A stretch of DNA of 28,169 bases from positions 1-28,169 of the forward strand of contig CAJUPB010000018.1 of assembly GCA_910588155.1 (NCBI GenBank), written 5' to 3'. How positions within the stretch are numbered: position 1 is the first letter of the stretch; each line of letters begins with the position of its first letter. This document shows, piece after piece, positions 13,558 to 22,120 of the stretch. Under the pieces are notes generated by a model. It worked only from the letters and a program-made list of their open reading frames with translations, was not told where the DNA came from and did no database searches. This DNA is from an uncultured Christensenellaceae bacterium. Lineage in GTDB: Bacteria; Bacillota; Clostridia; Christensenellales; Pumilibacteraceae. The position numbers and the translations under genes are program-made.

Positions 13558-15456
13558 CTATTTCGCTTTTGTCTTTTTGACGGGAAACACGACGTCGCGT
13601 GTGCGTTTGAACACTACGGCGGTATTGTTTTTGACTTTGCCGTCGAAAGGCTTCAAAGTCATAAGGTCGGTAAGCTCCTCGCCTTTGATTTTTTCGGGAA
13701 CGAACTGTGCGTCTTTGCCGCTGACGTTTGCGACGACGTATAATTTTTCCACGCCGTTGTCGCGTTCGAACGCGTAAAGTCCGTCGCCTACGAGCAGTTT
13801 TTTATAACCGCCCTTTGCGAATATATTTCTCTCGTTCGTCCTTATTCCGCCCATCTTTTTATAGAACCGCAGAATATCCTTATTCTTGTCTTCCCACGGG
13901 TAGCAACGGCGGTTGAACGGGTCTTCGAAACCCTCCAAACCGACCTCGTCGCCGTAGTACACGCAAGGCACTCCGGGGAGAGTATACTGCAACGTCACGG
14001 CTATCTTCATAAGTTTGACTGCTTCTTCGAGGTTTTTGACTCTCGCCGCCGCACGCTGTTCTCTCGTCGCCGTTTCGCCGCTCTCGCCCAGCACGGTCAG
14101 CAACCGCGCCGTATCGTGTGTGTCGAGCAGGTTCATAAGGTTATCCACGACTCTCTTGGGATAGTTGTTCAGAATTATGTTTACGGTATTGTTCAATCTT
14201 TCGGCGTCGCCGCAAAGACAGAAATTCAATATGTCGGACTTGAACGGATAGTTCGTCACGCTGTCGAGCTGACCGCCCTGCAAATAGCGTCTGCGAACGG
14301 AATAGGACACTTTATTGGATGCGTCCTCCCACACTTCGCCGAGCATAAACGCGTCGGGATTGACGGCTTTTGCCGCTCTTACGGCTCTGTCCAAAAACTT
14401 GTCGGGCAATTCGTCCGCTACGTCGAAACGCCAACCGCCTATGCCCATTTCCGTCCAATATCTGATTATGCCGTCCTCGCCGTTGATGTACTCGTCGTAT
14501 GCGACGTTTTCCTCGTTTATCTCGGGAAGAATGTCTATATTCCACCAGCTCTTGTACTTGTCGGGGAACTCGTCGAAGCTGTACCAACCCGCGTATGCGC
14601 TGTCTTTGGACTGATATGCGCCGACGCTGTCGTATCTGCCGTATTTATTGAAATAGATACTGTCGTCGCCTGTATGCGAGAACACGCCGTCCAGCATTAT
14701 CCGCATTCCCTTTTTCTCGGCTTTCTTTATCAGCTCTTTCAAATCGTCGACCGTGCCGAAATCGGAATCCACCTTCCTGTAATTGCCCGTGTCATATTTA
14801 TGGTTGCTTCTCGCCTCGAAAATCGGGTTCATATATATACAGGTGACGCCGAGGCTTTTGAGATAGGCGAGCTTTTTGGTTATGCCTTTGATATTGCCGC
14901 CGAAGAAGTCGTTGTTCAGAATCTTGCCCTCTTTCGTGGCTCTGTACTCCGGACAGCCGCCCCAATCGTCGCGGTACACGACACCCTCTTTCGTCTTTCT
15001 TCTCTCGCCGCCGATATTGAAACGGTCCACGAAAATCTGGTACATAAGACCGCCGTTCAGCCACTCGGGTTCTTTATAGTCTTCCGAATAGACCGTGAGC
15101 TGCCAATCGTGTCCCTTGCCGAGCAGAGCGTTCAAATCTTCGTCGCTGCCTATTCTGTACTGTTTTTCCTCGGTGTTCACGACGTAGTGATAGAAATACA
15201 GTCCTTTCGTCGTCACGGTTACGGTCACGGTGTATTCCGTCATTCCGTTCACGTTTGTCGTGACGTACGTCATAGGATAGTACACGTCCTGTTCTCCGTC
15301 CTTGGTCAGCACGAGGTAGACCTCGGCGGGATTGGACGGGCGGGAAAACAGCAGGTTCAGCCTTACGGGTTCGCCGACCCGCACCGCGCCGAGAGGCTTT
15401 TTATACTCCTCTCTGTTCGGGAAATACAATACAGTCTTTTTTTCGTTGTCATTCAT
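13558..15456 (-). CDS. Cytoplasmic alpha-amylase-family glycoside hydrolase (GH13)
   Basis: Hydrolyses alpha-glucans, here probably glycogen or the dextrins left by GlgP; no signal peptide, so cytoplasmic. 632 residues. An N-terminal beta-sandwich (about 15-125) resembles those of neopullulanase and amylopullulanase relatives and precedes the TIM barrel. All four GH13 regions are present: MLDGVFSHTGDDS (D256, H261), GWRFDVADE with nucleophile D345, LGEVWEDA with acid E374, and LLDTHDT (H447, D448). YMNPIFEARSNHKYDTGNY is also typical of the neopullulanase-like branch. ATG at 15456 was chosen over an in-frame TTG at 15474 because AAAGGGG precedes it at eight bases. Last gene of the glycogen operon, 22 bases after glgP, and perhaps the debranching step, since no GlgX is seen. 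Its exact bond specificity is unknown. Confidence 0.93.
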   Translation of the reverse strand: MNDNEKKTVLYFPNREEYKKPLGAVRVGEPVRLNLLFSRPSNPAEVYLVLTKDGEQDVYYPMTYVTTNVNGMTEYTVTVTVTTKGLYFYHYVVNTEEKQYRIGSDEDLNALLGKGHDWQLTVYSEDYKEPEWLNGGLMYQIFVDRFNIGGERRKTKEGVVYRDDWGGCPEYRATKEGKILNNDFFGGNIKGITKKLAYLKSLGVTCIYMNPIFEARSNHKYDTGNYRKVDSDFGTVDDLKELIKKAEKKGMRIMLDGVFSHTGDDSIYFNKYGRYDSVGAYQSKDSAYAGWYSFDEFPDKYKSWWNIDILPEINEENVAYDEYINGEDGIIRYWTEMGIGGWRFDVADELPDKFLDRAVRAAKAVNPDAFMLGEVWEDASNKVSYSVRRRYLQGGQLDSVTNYPFKSDILNFCLCGDAERLNNTVNIILNNYPKRVVDNLMNLLDTHDTARLLTVLGESGETATREQRAAARVKNLEEAVKLMKIAVTLQYTLPGVPCVYYGDEVGLEGFEDPFNRRCYPWEDKNKDILRFYKKMGGIRTNERNIFAKGGYKKLLVGDGLYAFERDNGVEKLYVVANVSGKDAQFVPEKIKGEELTDLMTLKPFDGKVKNNTAVVFKRTRDVVFPVKKTKAK

Positions 15457-15478
15457 AACCGTTACCCCTTTCAATAGT

Positions 15479-17905
15479 CTAATTGGGTTGCTTTACTCTG
15501 CGCAGTCCCCAAATGTTTTTTGCATACTCGTCTATACTTCTGTCCGCGGCGAATATTCCGCTCTTTGCCACGTTTACCAGCGCCATAGAGTTGAACTTTT
15601 TGCTGTCCTTGTACGCCGCGTCCAACTCGCGGTTTGCACGCATATAATCGTTGTAATCGGCAAGGCACATATACGGGTCGGCAACGCCGTTTTGACCCAT
15701 TATGAGATATGCCGCTATGTCGGCAAAACTCTCGCCGTCGAAACCGAATTTTAAGCGGTCGATTATTCTGCGGAGTTTATCGTTGTGGGCAAGGTACCCC
15801 GTGGAACTGTAACCGTTTTTCCAAAGCGCGTCCACCTCGTCGGTCAGCATACCGAACGTGAATATGTTGTCTTCTCCCACGCACTCGCCTATTTCGACGT
15901 TTGCGCCGTCCACGGTGCCCAACGTCACCGCGCCGTTTAACATAAACTTCATATTCGATGTTCCGCTCGCCTCTTTTCCCGCGAGGCTTATCTGTTCCGA
16001 AACTTCGCTGGCGGGAATCAGATGTTCGGCTTTCGTGACATTGTAGTTCTCTATGAACATAACATCGAGTTTTTCTTTCAGAGTCGGATTCTTGCCTATC
16101 TCGTCGCTTATGGCGTTTATCAGCGCGATTATGCGTTTTGCGTGATAGTATCCGCCCGCCGCTTTTGCGCCGAAAATGAACGTCTGCGGCGTGAAGTCCG
16201 CATTGGGATTGTCCGTCAAATCGATATAGTAGCCGACGATTTTCAGTACGTTCAAAAGCTGTCTTTTATACTCGTGCAAACGCTTTATCTGCGTGTCGAA
16301 CCTCGTTTCGGGATTCAGCGAAAAGCCGCTTGTTTCCTTTATCCATTTGGCGAAGTCGCGTTTGTTCCTGCTTTTGATTTCGCCTATTTTTTTGAGTACG
16401 GACGTATCGTCCTTATACTTCAATAGCTCTTCCAACTTCGACGCATCGGTCAGATATCCGTCGCCTATCAGCTCGGTTATCAGCGCGGCAAGTCTGGGGT
16501 TTGCCTGATTCAGCCAGCGGCGGTGCGCTATGCCGTTCGTGACGTTGGTAAAGCGCTTCGGGTATATTTCGTAAAAGTCCCTGAACACGCTCTTTTTGAT
16601 TATGTCGCTGTGAAGCGCGGAAACGCCGTTTACCGAGTGCGAGCCTATGACGGACAGGTTTGCCATACGTACCTGATTGCGTCCTATTATGCTCATATTG
16701 TCTATCTTTTCGCCCTCGACCGTGCCTTGCACGCTTTCCAAAAACCGACGGTTTATCTCTCTTATAATCGAATAGATTCTCGGCAATCTCGCGGCGACCA
16801 AATCTTCGTTCCACTTTTCCAATGCTTCCGCCATAACCGTGTGGTTCGTGTATGCAATAGTACCCGTGGTCATCTTCCACGCCTTATCCCAATCGTAGCC
16901 GTGTTCGTCTATCAAAAGGCGCATCATTTCGGGTACGGCGAGCGCGGGATGGGTATCGTTTATGTGAACAGCCACTTTGTCGGCGATGTTGTCCAGCGAG
17001 CGATAGTTTTTCAAGTGGTCCTTGAAAATGCTCTGCAAGCTGGCGGATACCAAAAAGTATTGCTGCGAGAGGCGGAGCTGTTTGCCCTGCAAATGGTCGT
17101 CCGACGGATACAGCACTTTGGAAATGAGTTCCGCCTCGTTGTCGGCGCGCATTGCCATCATATAATCGCCCTGTGTGAACGACTTCATATCGAAGTGGTC
17201 TCTCGCGCTTGCCTGCCACAGGCGAAGCACTCCGACTCCGTCGCTATTTGCGCCGGATATCATCAAGTCGTACGGTATCGCTTCCACGATTTCCGCGTCT
17301 TTGTGTTCGACGTGACATTTGCCGTTTTCGTCCCACCACTCGTGCACGTGACCTCCGAGTTTTATCTGGAAGTTTTTGTCCGAGCGCGGCATCATCCAAA
17401 CTTCGCCGCTGTCCAGCCATTTGTCCGGCAATTCCACCTGCATATGGTCGACTATCTTCTGCTTGAACAGACCGTATTCGTAGCGTATGGAAAAGCCCAT
17501 AGCCGGATAGTTCAGCGTTGCGAGCGAGTCCATAAAACACGCCGCGAGTCTGCCGAGACCGCCGTTTCCGAGACCTGCGTCCGACTCTATTTCGTAGAGA
17601 TTGTCGAGATTGAAATCGTAGGATTTCAGCGCTTCTTTGAACTGCTGTTCCAATCCGAGATTGTACAAATTGTTTTTGAGCGAGCGGCCAATCAGAAATT
17701 CCATACACAGGTAGTAAACCCTTTTGAGTTTTCCCTGCTGTATGCGCAGATTGTTTTCCTGCTTCTTTTTCAGCAGTATGTCGCGGACTACCAGCGCGGA
17801 CGCCTTATACATTTGGTCTTTGGTGGCGCGTCGGGGCTGCGTCGCGAAATATTTGGTCAATTTTTCCGAAATGAGGTCTTTGACTTCCTCAACCGTCTTT
17901 ATCAT
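15479..17905 (-). CDS. glgP: Glycogen/maltodextrin phosphorylase
   Basis: Releases glucose-1-phosphate from the non-reducing ends of glycogen; cytoplasmic, PLP-dependent. The 808 residues match the family. Family stretches include FLIGRSLKNNLYNLG, SDAGLGNGGLGRLAACFMDSLA, IHINDTHPALAVPEMMRLL and FTNVTNGIAHRRWL. The PLP lysine is in EASGTSNMKFMLNGA (K653), followed by GTVDGANVEI. The ATG is preceded at eight bases by GGAGG. It follows glgA by 74 bases. That gap holds a perfect TTGACA (17947-17952) with a poor -10, so a weak internal promoter is possible but unconvincing. Coupling synthesis and degradation genes in one operon is common in bacteria and implies control at the enzyme level. Confidence 0.97.
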   Translation of the reverse strand: MIKTVEEVKDLISEKLTKYFATQPRRATKDQMYKASALVVRDILLKKKQENNLRIQQGKLKRVYYLCMEFLIGRSLKNNLYNLGLEQQFKEALKSYDFNLDNLYEIESDAGLGNGGLGRLAACFMDSLATLNYPAMGFSIRYEYGLFKQKIVDHMQVELPDKWLDSGEVWMMPRSDKNFQIKLGGHVHEWWDENGKCHVEHKDAEIVEAIPYDLMISGANSDGVGVLRLWQASARDHFDMKSFTQGDYMMAMRADNEAELISKVLYPSDDHLQGKQLRLSQQYFLVSASLQSIFKDHLKNYRSLDNIADKVAVHINDTHPALAVPEMMRLLIDEHGYDWDKAWKMTTGTIAYTNHTVMAEALEKWNEDLVAARLPRIYSIIREINRRFLESVQGTVEGEKIDNMSIIGRNQVRMANLSVIGSHSVNGVSALHSDIIKKSVFRDFYEIYPKRFTNVTNGIAHRRWLNQANPRLAALITELIGDGYLTDASKLEELLKYKDDTSVLKKIGEIKSRNKRDFAKWIKETSGFSLNPETRFDTQIKRLHEYKRQLLNVLKIVGYYIDLTDNPNADFTPQTFIFGAKAAGGYYHAKRIIALINAISDEIGKNPTLKEKLDVMFIENYNVTKAEHLIPASEVSEQISLAGKEASGTSNMKFMLNGAVTLGTVDGANVEIGECVGEDNIFTFGMLTDEVDALWKNGYSSTGYLAHNDKLRRIIDRLKFGFDGESFADIAAYLIMGQNGVADPYMCLADYNDYMRANRELDAAYKDSKKFNSMALVNVAKSGIFAADRSIDEYAKNIWGLRRVKQPN

Positions 17906-17979
17906 TTAGAGTTCCTCCAAGAAAGCATTAAATCGTTTTTTTTGCGTGTCAACATTTAGCCCCGTAGTTATATGCGAAT

Positions 17980-19722
17980 TCAAAACATCTCGTTATAGAA
18001 CTTGATATATTCTCTCGCGCTGTTCTTCCAGCTGAAATCCGTCGTCATAGCGCGCTTTACAAGACCGTCCCACTTGTCGCGGTAATCATTGTAAAGTCCG
18101 ACGGCGCGTTCCACCGCGTGGAGCATATCTCCCGCATTGTAGGTCTGGAACGTAAAGCCGTTGCCGTAGTCGCCGTCTCCGCAGTCGGTTATGGAATCTT
18201 TCAATCCGCCCGTCAGACGCACGACGGGAATGGTTCCGTATCTGCACGCCATCATCTGCGACAGTCCGCAAGGTTCGGACTTGCTGGGCATAAGGAATAT
18301 ATCCGCCGCCGCGTAAATCTTATGCGACAAATCTTTATTGAACGCGATTACCGAGCAGACCTTTTGGTCGTACATCTGCTGTATGTGCGTAAAGAAGCCC
18401 TCGTAGTCGGGGTCGCCCTTGCCGAGTATGACCACCTGCACATCGTTTTTGAGTATGTCGTTCATTGCAAAGCGGACGAGGTCGAGACCTTTATGCGACA
18501 CGAGGCGGGAAATTACGGCTATCATAGGAACGTTTTCGTTTACAGGCAACGACAGCATTTTTTGCAGCTCGGTCTTGTTTGCGACCTTGTCTTTTTTTAC
18601 GGTTGCCGTCGAATAGTTTTTGAAGAGCGACGGGTTGGTTTCGGGATTGTAGCTCTCTATATCCACGCCGTTGAGAATGCCGCGCAGCTTATAGCTGTTT
18701 TTGAGCAGCACGTTTTCCAAGCCGTGCGAATAGAACGGGTCCATTATCTCCTGCGCGTAAGTCGGGCTGACCGTGGACACGGCGTCGCTGTAATCTATTG
18801 CGCCTTTCATAAGATTGATACAGCCGCGGTGTTCTATCGACATATACTCGTGCTGCGGTATGCCGAACACGTCTTCTATTATGCCTTTTCCGTACTTGCC
18901 CTGATACTCTATGTTGTGAATGGTGAATATCGTCTTTATTCCCTCGTAGCCGTTGCGGTACATATAGAACAGTTTATAGTATATCGGCACGAGCGCCGTC
19001 TGCCAATCCTGACAGTGCAAAATGTCGGGTTTCCAACCGAGATACGGAATGAGTTCCGCCGTCGCTCTCGACAAAAACGCGAACCTTTCGCCGTCGTCGT
19101 AATAGCCGTAAAGCGCGGGGCGTTTGAAGTAGTACTCGTTGTCTATGAAGTAATACACCGTACCTTTATAGTCGTACTTGAACAGACCGCAGTATTGGTT
19201 GCGCCAAGCGAGCGGCACGTTTATATGACAGATAAATTCGAGGTTTTTGCGCTCTTCCTGCGGGAACGACTCGTACAGCGGCAGTATTATGCGCGCCTCG
19301 TAACCGCAGTTTTTGTCGGAATTTATCTCTCTCGGCAGAGAGCCCATAACCTCTCCGAGTCCGCCCGTACCGGCAAACGGGAACGCTTCCGAGCAGACGA
19401 AGAGTATCTTTCTCTTCTCTGCGGACTTCTTTTCCTGTTTTTCGACGGGAGGTTTTTCCTCGACGGGTTTTTCCTGTTTCGCAACGGGAGGTTTTGCCGC
19501 CGCAGGTTTTTCCTGCTGTTTGGCGACGGGCTTTTCCCCGACGGGTTTTACGCAGGTTTCCGCCTTTTTCTCCGTTTTCTTTGCCGCGGGTTTTGCCGCA
19601 GGCTTGGTTTCGGCTTTCGGCGCGGATTCGGCGACAGCCGTCGTCTTTTTTTCGGGCGCCGTTTCGGTCGTACCCTTCCGGGCGGTCGACGTCGACCTGT
19701 CCGTCTTTCTCGAAGTTGCCAT
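17980..19722 (-). CDS. glgA: Glycogen synthase (ADP-glucose type, GT5) with a long basic N-terminal tail
   Basis: Transfers glucose from ADP-glucose to the growing alpha-1,4 chain. 580 residues, about 100 more than usual. Residues 1-103 are low complexity, rich in Lys, Ala, Pro, Glu and Thr, with repeated KPAA, EKPVAKQ and EKPP blocks. The GT5 core begins at KRKILFVCSEAFPF (104-116). The ADP-glucose motif, KTGGL in E. coli GlgA, reads GTGGL here (118-122), so the usual Lys is Gly. The other core motifs are normal: HCQDWQTALVPIYYK, TIHNIEYQG, NGVDIESYNP, ISRLVSHKGLDL and the C-terminal KSEPCGLSQMMACRYG. AAGGAG precedes the ATG. It lies in the middle of the glg operon, 37 bases after glgD. The tail has a counterpart on GlgB. 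Catalytic activity is likely but not proven. Confidence 0.95.
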   Translation of the reverse strand: MATSRKTDRSTSTARKGTTETAPEKKTTAVAESAPKAETKPAAKPAAKKTEKKAETCVKPVGEKPVAKQQEKPAAAKPPVAKQEKPVEEKPPVEKQEKKSAEKRKILFVCSEAFPFAGTGGLGEVMGSLPREINSDKNCGYEARIILPLYESFPQEERKNLEFICHINVPLAWRNQYCGLFKYDYKGTVYYFIDNEYYFKRPALYGYYDDGERFAFLSRATAELIPYLGWKPDILHCQDWQTALVPIYYKLFYMYRNGYEGIKTIFTIHNIEYQGKYGKGIIEDVFGIPQHEYMSIEHRGCINLMKGAIDYSDAVSTVSPTYAQEIMDPFYSHGLENVLLKNSYKLRGILNGVDIESYNPETNPSLFKNYSTATVKKDKVANKTELQKMLSLPVNENVPMIAVISRLVSHKGLDLVRFAMNDILKNDVQVVILGKGDPDYEGFFTHIQQMYDQKVCSVIAFNKDLSHKIYAAADIFLMPSKSEPCGLSQMMACRYGTIPVVRLTGGLKDSITDCGDGDYGNGFTFQTYNAGDMLHAVERAVGLYNDYRDKWDGLVKRAMTTDFSWKNSAREYIKFYNEMF

Positions 19723-19759
19723 AATATAATTCTCCTTTTTCGGATTTCTTTTTATTTAA

Positions 19760-20869
19760 TCAAATGACCACGTTTTTGGCTATATAATAAGGATGCGTCG
19801 CGTGACCCGAAAGTTCTCTGTTTTCCAAAATTCTTACCTGTTTATCCGCTATTACGCAATTGAGACGGCTGTTTTGGGCAATCTCGCTCTCCTGAAACAC
19901 TATCGAATCTTTTACGACTGCGCCTTTCGCCACTTTTACGCCGCGGAACAGTATGGAATTTATGACCGTTCCCTCTATGACGCAACCGTCGGCTATCAGA
20001 GAGTTCTGCACAATTGACGTATCTTCCAGACGGCAGGGCGCGCTGTCGCGCACTTTCGTATAGATATTGGCTCCGTCGCTGTTGAACAGCGAATCGCGCT
20101 TTTGCTTATCCAACAGTTCCAGAGAGTGTTTGAAATAGTTTGCCATACTGTCTATGGACGCGAAATAACCCTTATATTCGTAGGCGCATATATGATAGTT
20201 TTTGCAGCCCTTTCCGAGCACGTCTTTGGAAAAGCTTTTATATCCGAGCTCTGCGGAATTTTCCAGAATGTTCAGCAAGAACAGGCGGTTCATCACACAG
20301 ATGTTAGTGTAAACGCTTTTTACTCCCGACATCTTGTTCGACACCGAAACTTTCGTCACTCTGCCGTCCTTGTCTATGTCGAGCACCGTCCTTTCCTTGT
20401 CGGGGCGTATATCTTTATTGCGGTATACGACGGTTATGTCGGCGTTATGCTCCACGTGGCGGCGGACGATGTCCGCGAAGTCGGCGTTGCAGATGCAATC
20501 GCAATCGCTCATAACGACGTATGCCTCTTCCGAGCGTTTCAAAAAGTGCGTTATGTTTTTCAAAGCCTCGAAGCGGGAGTTGTAAAGCCCGTTCATTTCC
20601 TCGCCGAACGGAGGAAGAATCATAAGTCCGCCGTTCTTTCTCGACAGGTCCCAATGCTTGCCGCTTCCGACGTGGTCCATAAGCGACTGATAGTTCGACT
20701 TGGTTATTATGCCGACCTTGCTTATGCCGCTGTTCACCATATTGGAGAGGGGGAAATCTATGAGGCGATATCTGCCGCCGAAGGGCACGCTTGCCAGCGT
20801 TCGCTTCGCCGCCAACTCGCCCAGCTCTCTGTCGTGTATATTACTGAATACTATTCCCATCGTTTTCAT
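19760..20869 (-). CDS. glgD: GlgD, ADP-glucose pyrophosphorylase regulatory subunit
   Basis: A 369-residue paralogue of GlgC. In characterised Bacillota it forms a heterotetramer with GlgC and alters its activity, rather than acting alone. The nucleotidyl-transferase fold is recognisable (FGGRYRLIDFPLSNMVNSGISKVGIITK), but the signature GGxGTRL of GlgC is replaced by FSNIHDRELGEL, consistent with lost catalysis. The C-terminal left-handed beta-helix is seen in the VQNSLIADGCVIEGTVINSILF hexapeptide repeats. It begins four bases after the glgC stop, and its ribosome site GGAGAGG lies inside the last glgC codons, so translation is coupled and the subunits are probably made in balance. Confidence 0.95.
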   Translation of the reverse strand: MKTMGIVFSNIHDRELGELAAKRTLASVPFGGRYRLIDFPLSNMVNSGISKVGIITKSNYQSLMDHVGSGKHWDLSRKNGGLMILPPFGEEMNGLYNSRFEALKNITHFLKRSEEAYVVMSDCDCICNADFADIVRRHVEHNADITVVYRNKDIRPDKERTVLDIDKDGRVTKVSVSNKMSGVKSVYTNICVMNRLFLLNILENSAELGYKSFSKDVLGKGCKNYHICAYEYKGYFASIDSMANYFKHSLELLDKQKRDSLFNSDGANIYTKVRDSAPCRLEDTSIVQNSLIADGCVIEGTVINSILFRGVKVAKGAVVKDSIVFQESEIAQNSRLNCVIADKQVRILENRELSGHATHPYYIAKNVVI

Positions 20870-20873
20870 ATTT

Positions 20874-22058
20874 TTATTCCTCTCCTTCCACTATTTCGCC
20901 GGCTTTGAGTTTTACGCCCTTTTTCAGCTTGACTCCGCCGCCTATCAGCGTGATATTGTTTTTGTCCGACGTTTCGTCGCCGAGTATGCAATTTTCGCCG
21001 ATGACGCAGTGTTCGTCCACCATAGCATAGTTGAGTCTGGCGTTTTTGCCGACCGTCGTACCGCGCATCACGACGCTGTTTTTGACGAGCGCGCCCTCCT
21101 CTATCACGACGCCCTCGCCGAGTACGGAATTTATGACCGTGCCTTCCACTTCGCAGCCCGTCGTCATAATCGAGTTGAGCACTCTGCCGCTTGCTCCTAT
21201 ATGGCTGGGCGGCAGCGGACGGTTGCGGGAATATATCTTGAAATTGGGGTCGTTGAGGTTTATCAGAGGATTTTCGCCGAGCAGGTCCATATTGGCTTCC
21301 CACAGCGAAGTCACCGTTCCGACATCCTTCCAATAGCCGCTGAAACCGTAGGCGTACACGTTCATTTTCTTTTTGAGCAGCGTCGGGATTATGTTTTTGC
21401 CGAAGTCGTTGGACGAATCCGGATTTTTCTCGTCGGCGACAAGCTCGGACACGAGCACGTCTTTCTTGAAGATGTATATGCCCATAGACGCGTGGTTGCT
21501 CTTCGGTTTTTTGGGTTTTTCTTCGAAGGAAATTATGCGCTTATCCTCGGCGAAGTCCAATATTCCGAAACGGCTCGCCTCTTCGTTCGGCACGTCTATG
21601 ACGGCTATCGTACAGTCGGCATTGTTCGCCTCGTGTTCGGCGAGCATTTTCGAGTAGTCCATTTTGTAAATGTGGTCGCCGCTTAAAATAAGCACGTGTT
21701 CGGAATCGAACTCGTTTAAAAAGTGGAGATTCTGATAAATGGCGTTTGCCGTTCCCTTATACCACTCTCCGCCTTTCTTCGCCTGATACGGCGGCAAGGT
21801 GTGGACTCCGCCGTAGCTTCTGTCCAAGTCCCACGGTTCGCCGTTGCCGATATACTCGTTGAGAATCAGCGGCTGATACTGCGTCAGCACTCCGACGGTG
21901 TCGATATTCGAATTGGCGCAGTTGGACAGCGGAAAATCGATTATACGATACTTCGCGCCGAATGACACGGCGGGTTTTGCCACCCTGCTCGTGAGCGCAT
22001 ACAGACGGGTTCCCTGTCCTCCCGCCAACAGCATTGCAATACACTTCTTCTTTTTCAT
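20874..22058 (-). CDS. glgC: Glucose-1-phosphate adenylyltransferase, catalytic subunit
   Basis: Makes ADP-glucose from glucose-1-phosphate and ATP, the committed step of bacterial glycogen synthesis. The 394 residues match the family. LLAGGQGTRLYALT (10-23) is the nucleotide-binding signature, followed by KPAVSFGAKYRIIDFPLSN, the GTANAIYQNL stretch and SGDHIYKMDY. SRFGILDFAEDKRIISFEEKPKKPKSNHASMGIYIF and GYWKDVGT are also typical. The C-terminal beta-helix ends in KLKAGEIVEGEE. GGGAG seven bases before the ATG supports the start. A TATAAT box (22072-22077) lies just upstream, but no -35 accompanies it, so I do not call a promoter. It is followed by the overlapping-signal gene glgD. Confidence 0.97.
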   Translation of the reverse strand: MKKKKCIAMLLAGGQGTRLYALTSRVAKPAVSFGAKYRIIDFPLSNCANSNIDTVGVLTQYQPLILNEYIGNGEPWDLDRSYGGVHTLPPYQAKKGGEWYKGTANAIYQNLHFLNEFDSEHVLILSGDHIYKMDYSKMLAEHEANNADCTIAVIDVPNEEASRFGILDFAEDKRIISFEEKPKKPKSNHASMGIYIFKKDVLVSELVADEKNPDSSNDFGKNIIPTLLKKKMNVYAYGFSGYWKDVGTVTSLWEANMDLLGENPLINLNDPNFKIYSRNRPLPPSHIGASGRVLNSIMTTGCEVEGTVINSVLGEGVVIEEGALVKNSVVMRGTTVGKNARLNYAMVDEHCVIGENCILGDETSDKNNITLIGGGVKLKKGVKLKAGEIVEGEE

Positions 22059-22120
22059 ATTCTTCTCCCTGATTATAGTTGACCTGCCTTTCGCGCTTTC
22101 ATCGCTTCGGCAAGACGAGA

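Noticed and set aside
17924..17952. TTGACA upstream of glgP as an internal promoter
   Set aside because: The -35 is perfect, but the box at 17 bases (AATGCT) matches only three of six -10 positions, so it is not claimed as a feature.
22072..22077. TATAAT box just upstream of glgC as an internal promoter
   Set aside because: No acceptable -35 box lies at 16-18 bases, and the gene is within an operon with a strong upstream promoter.
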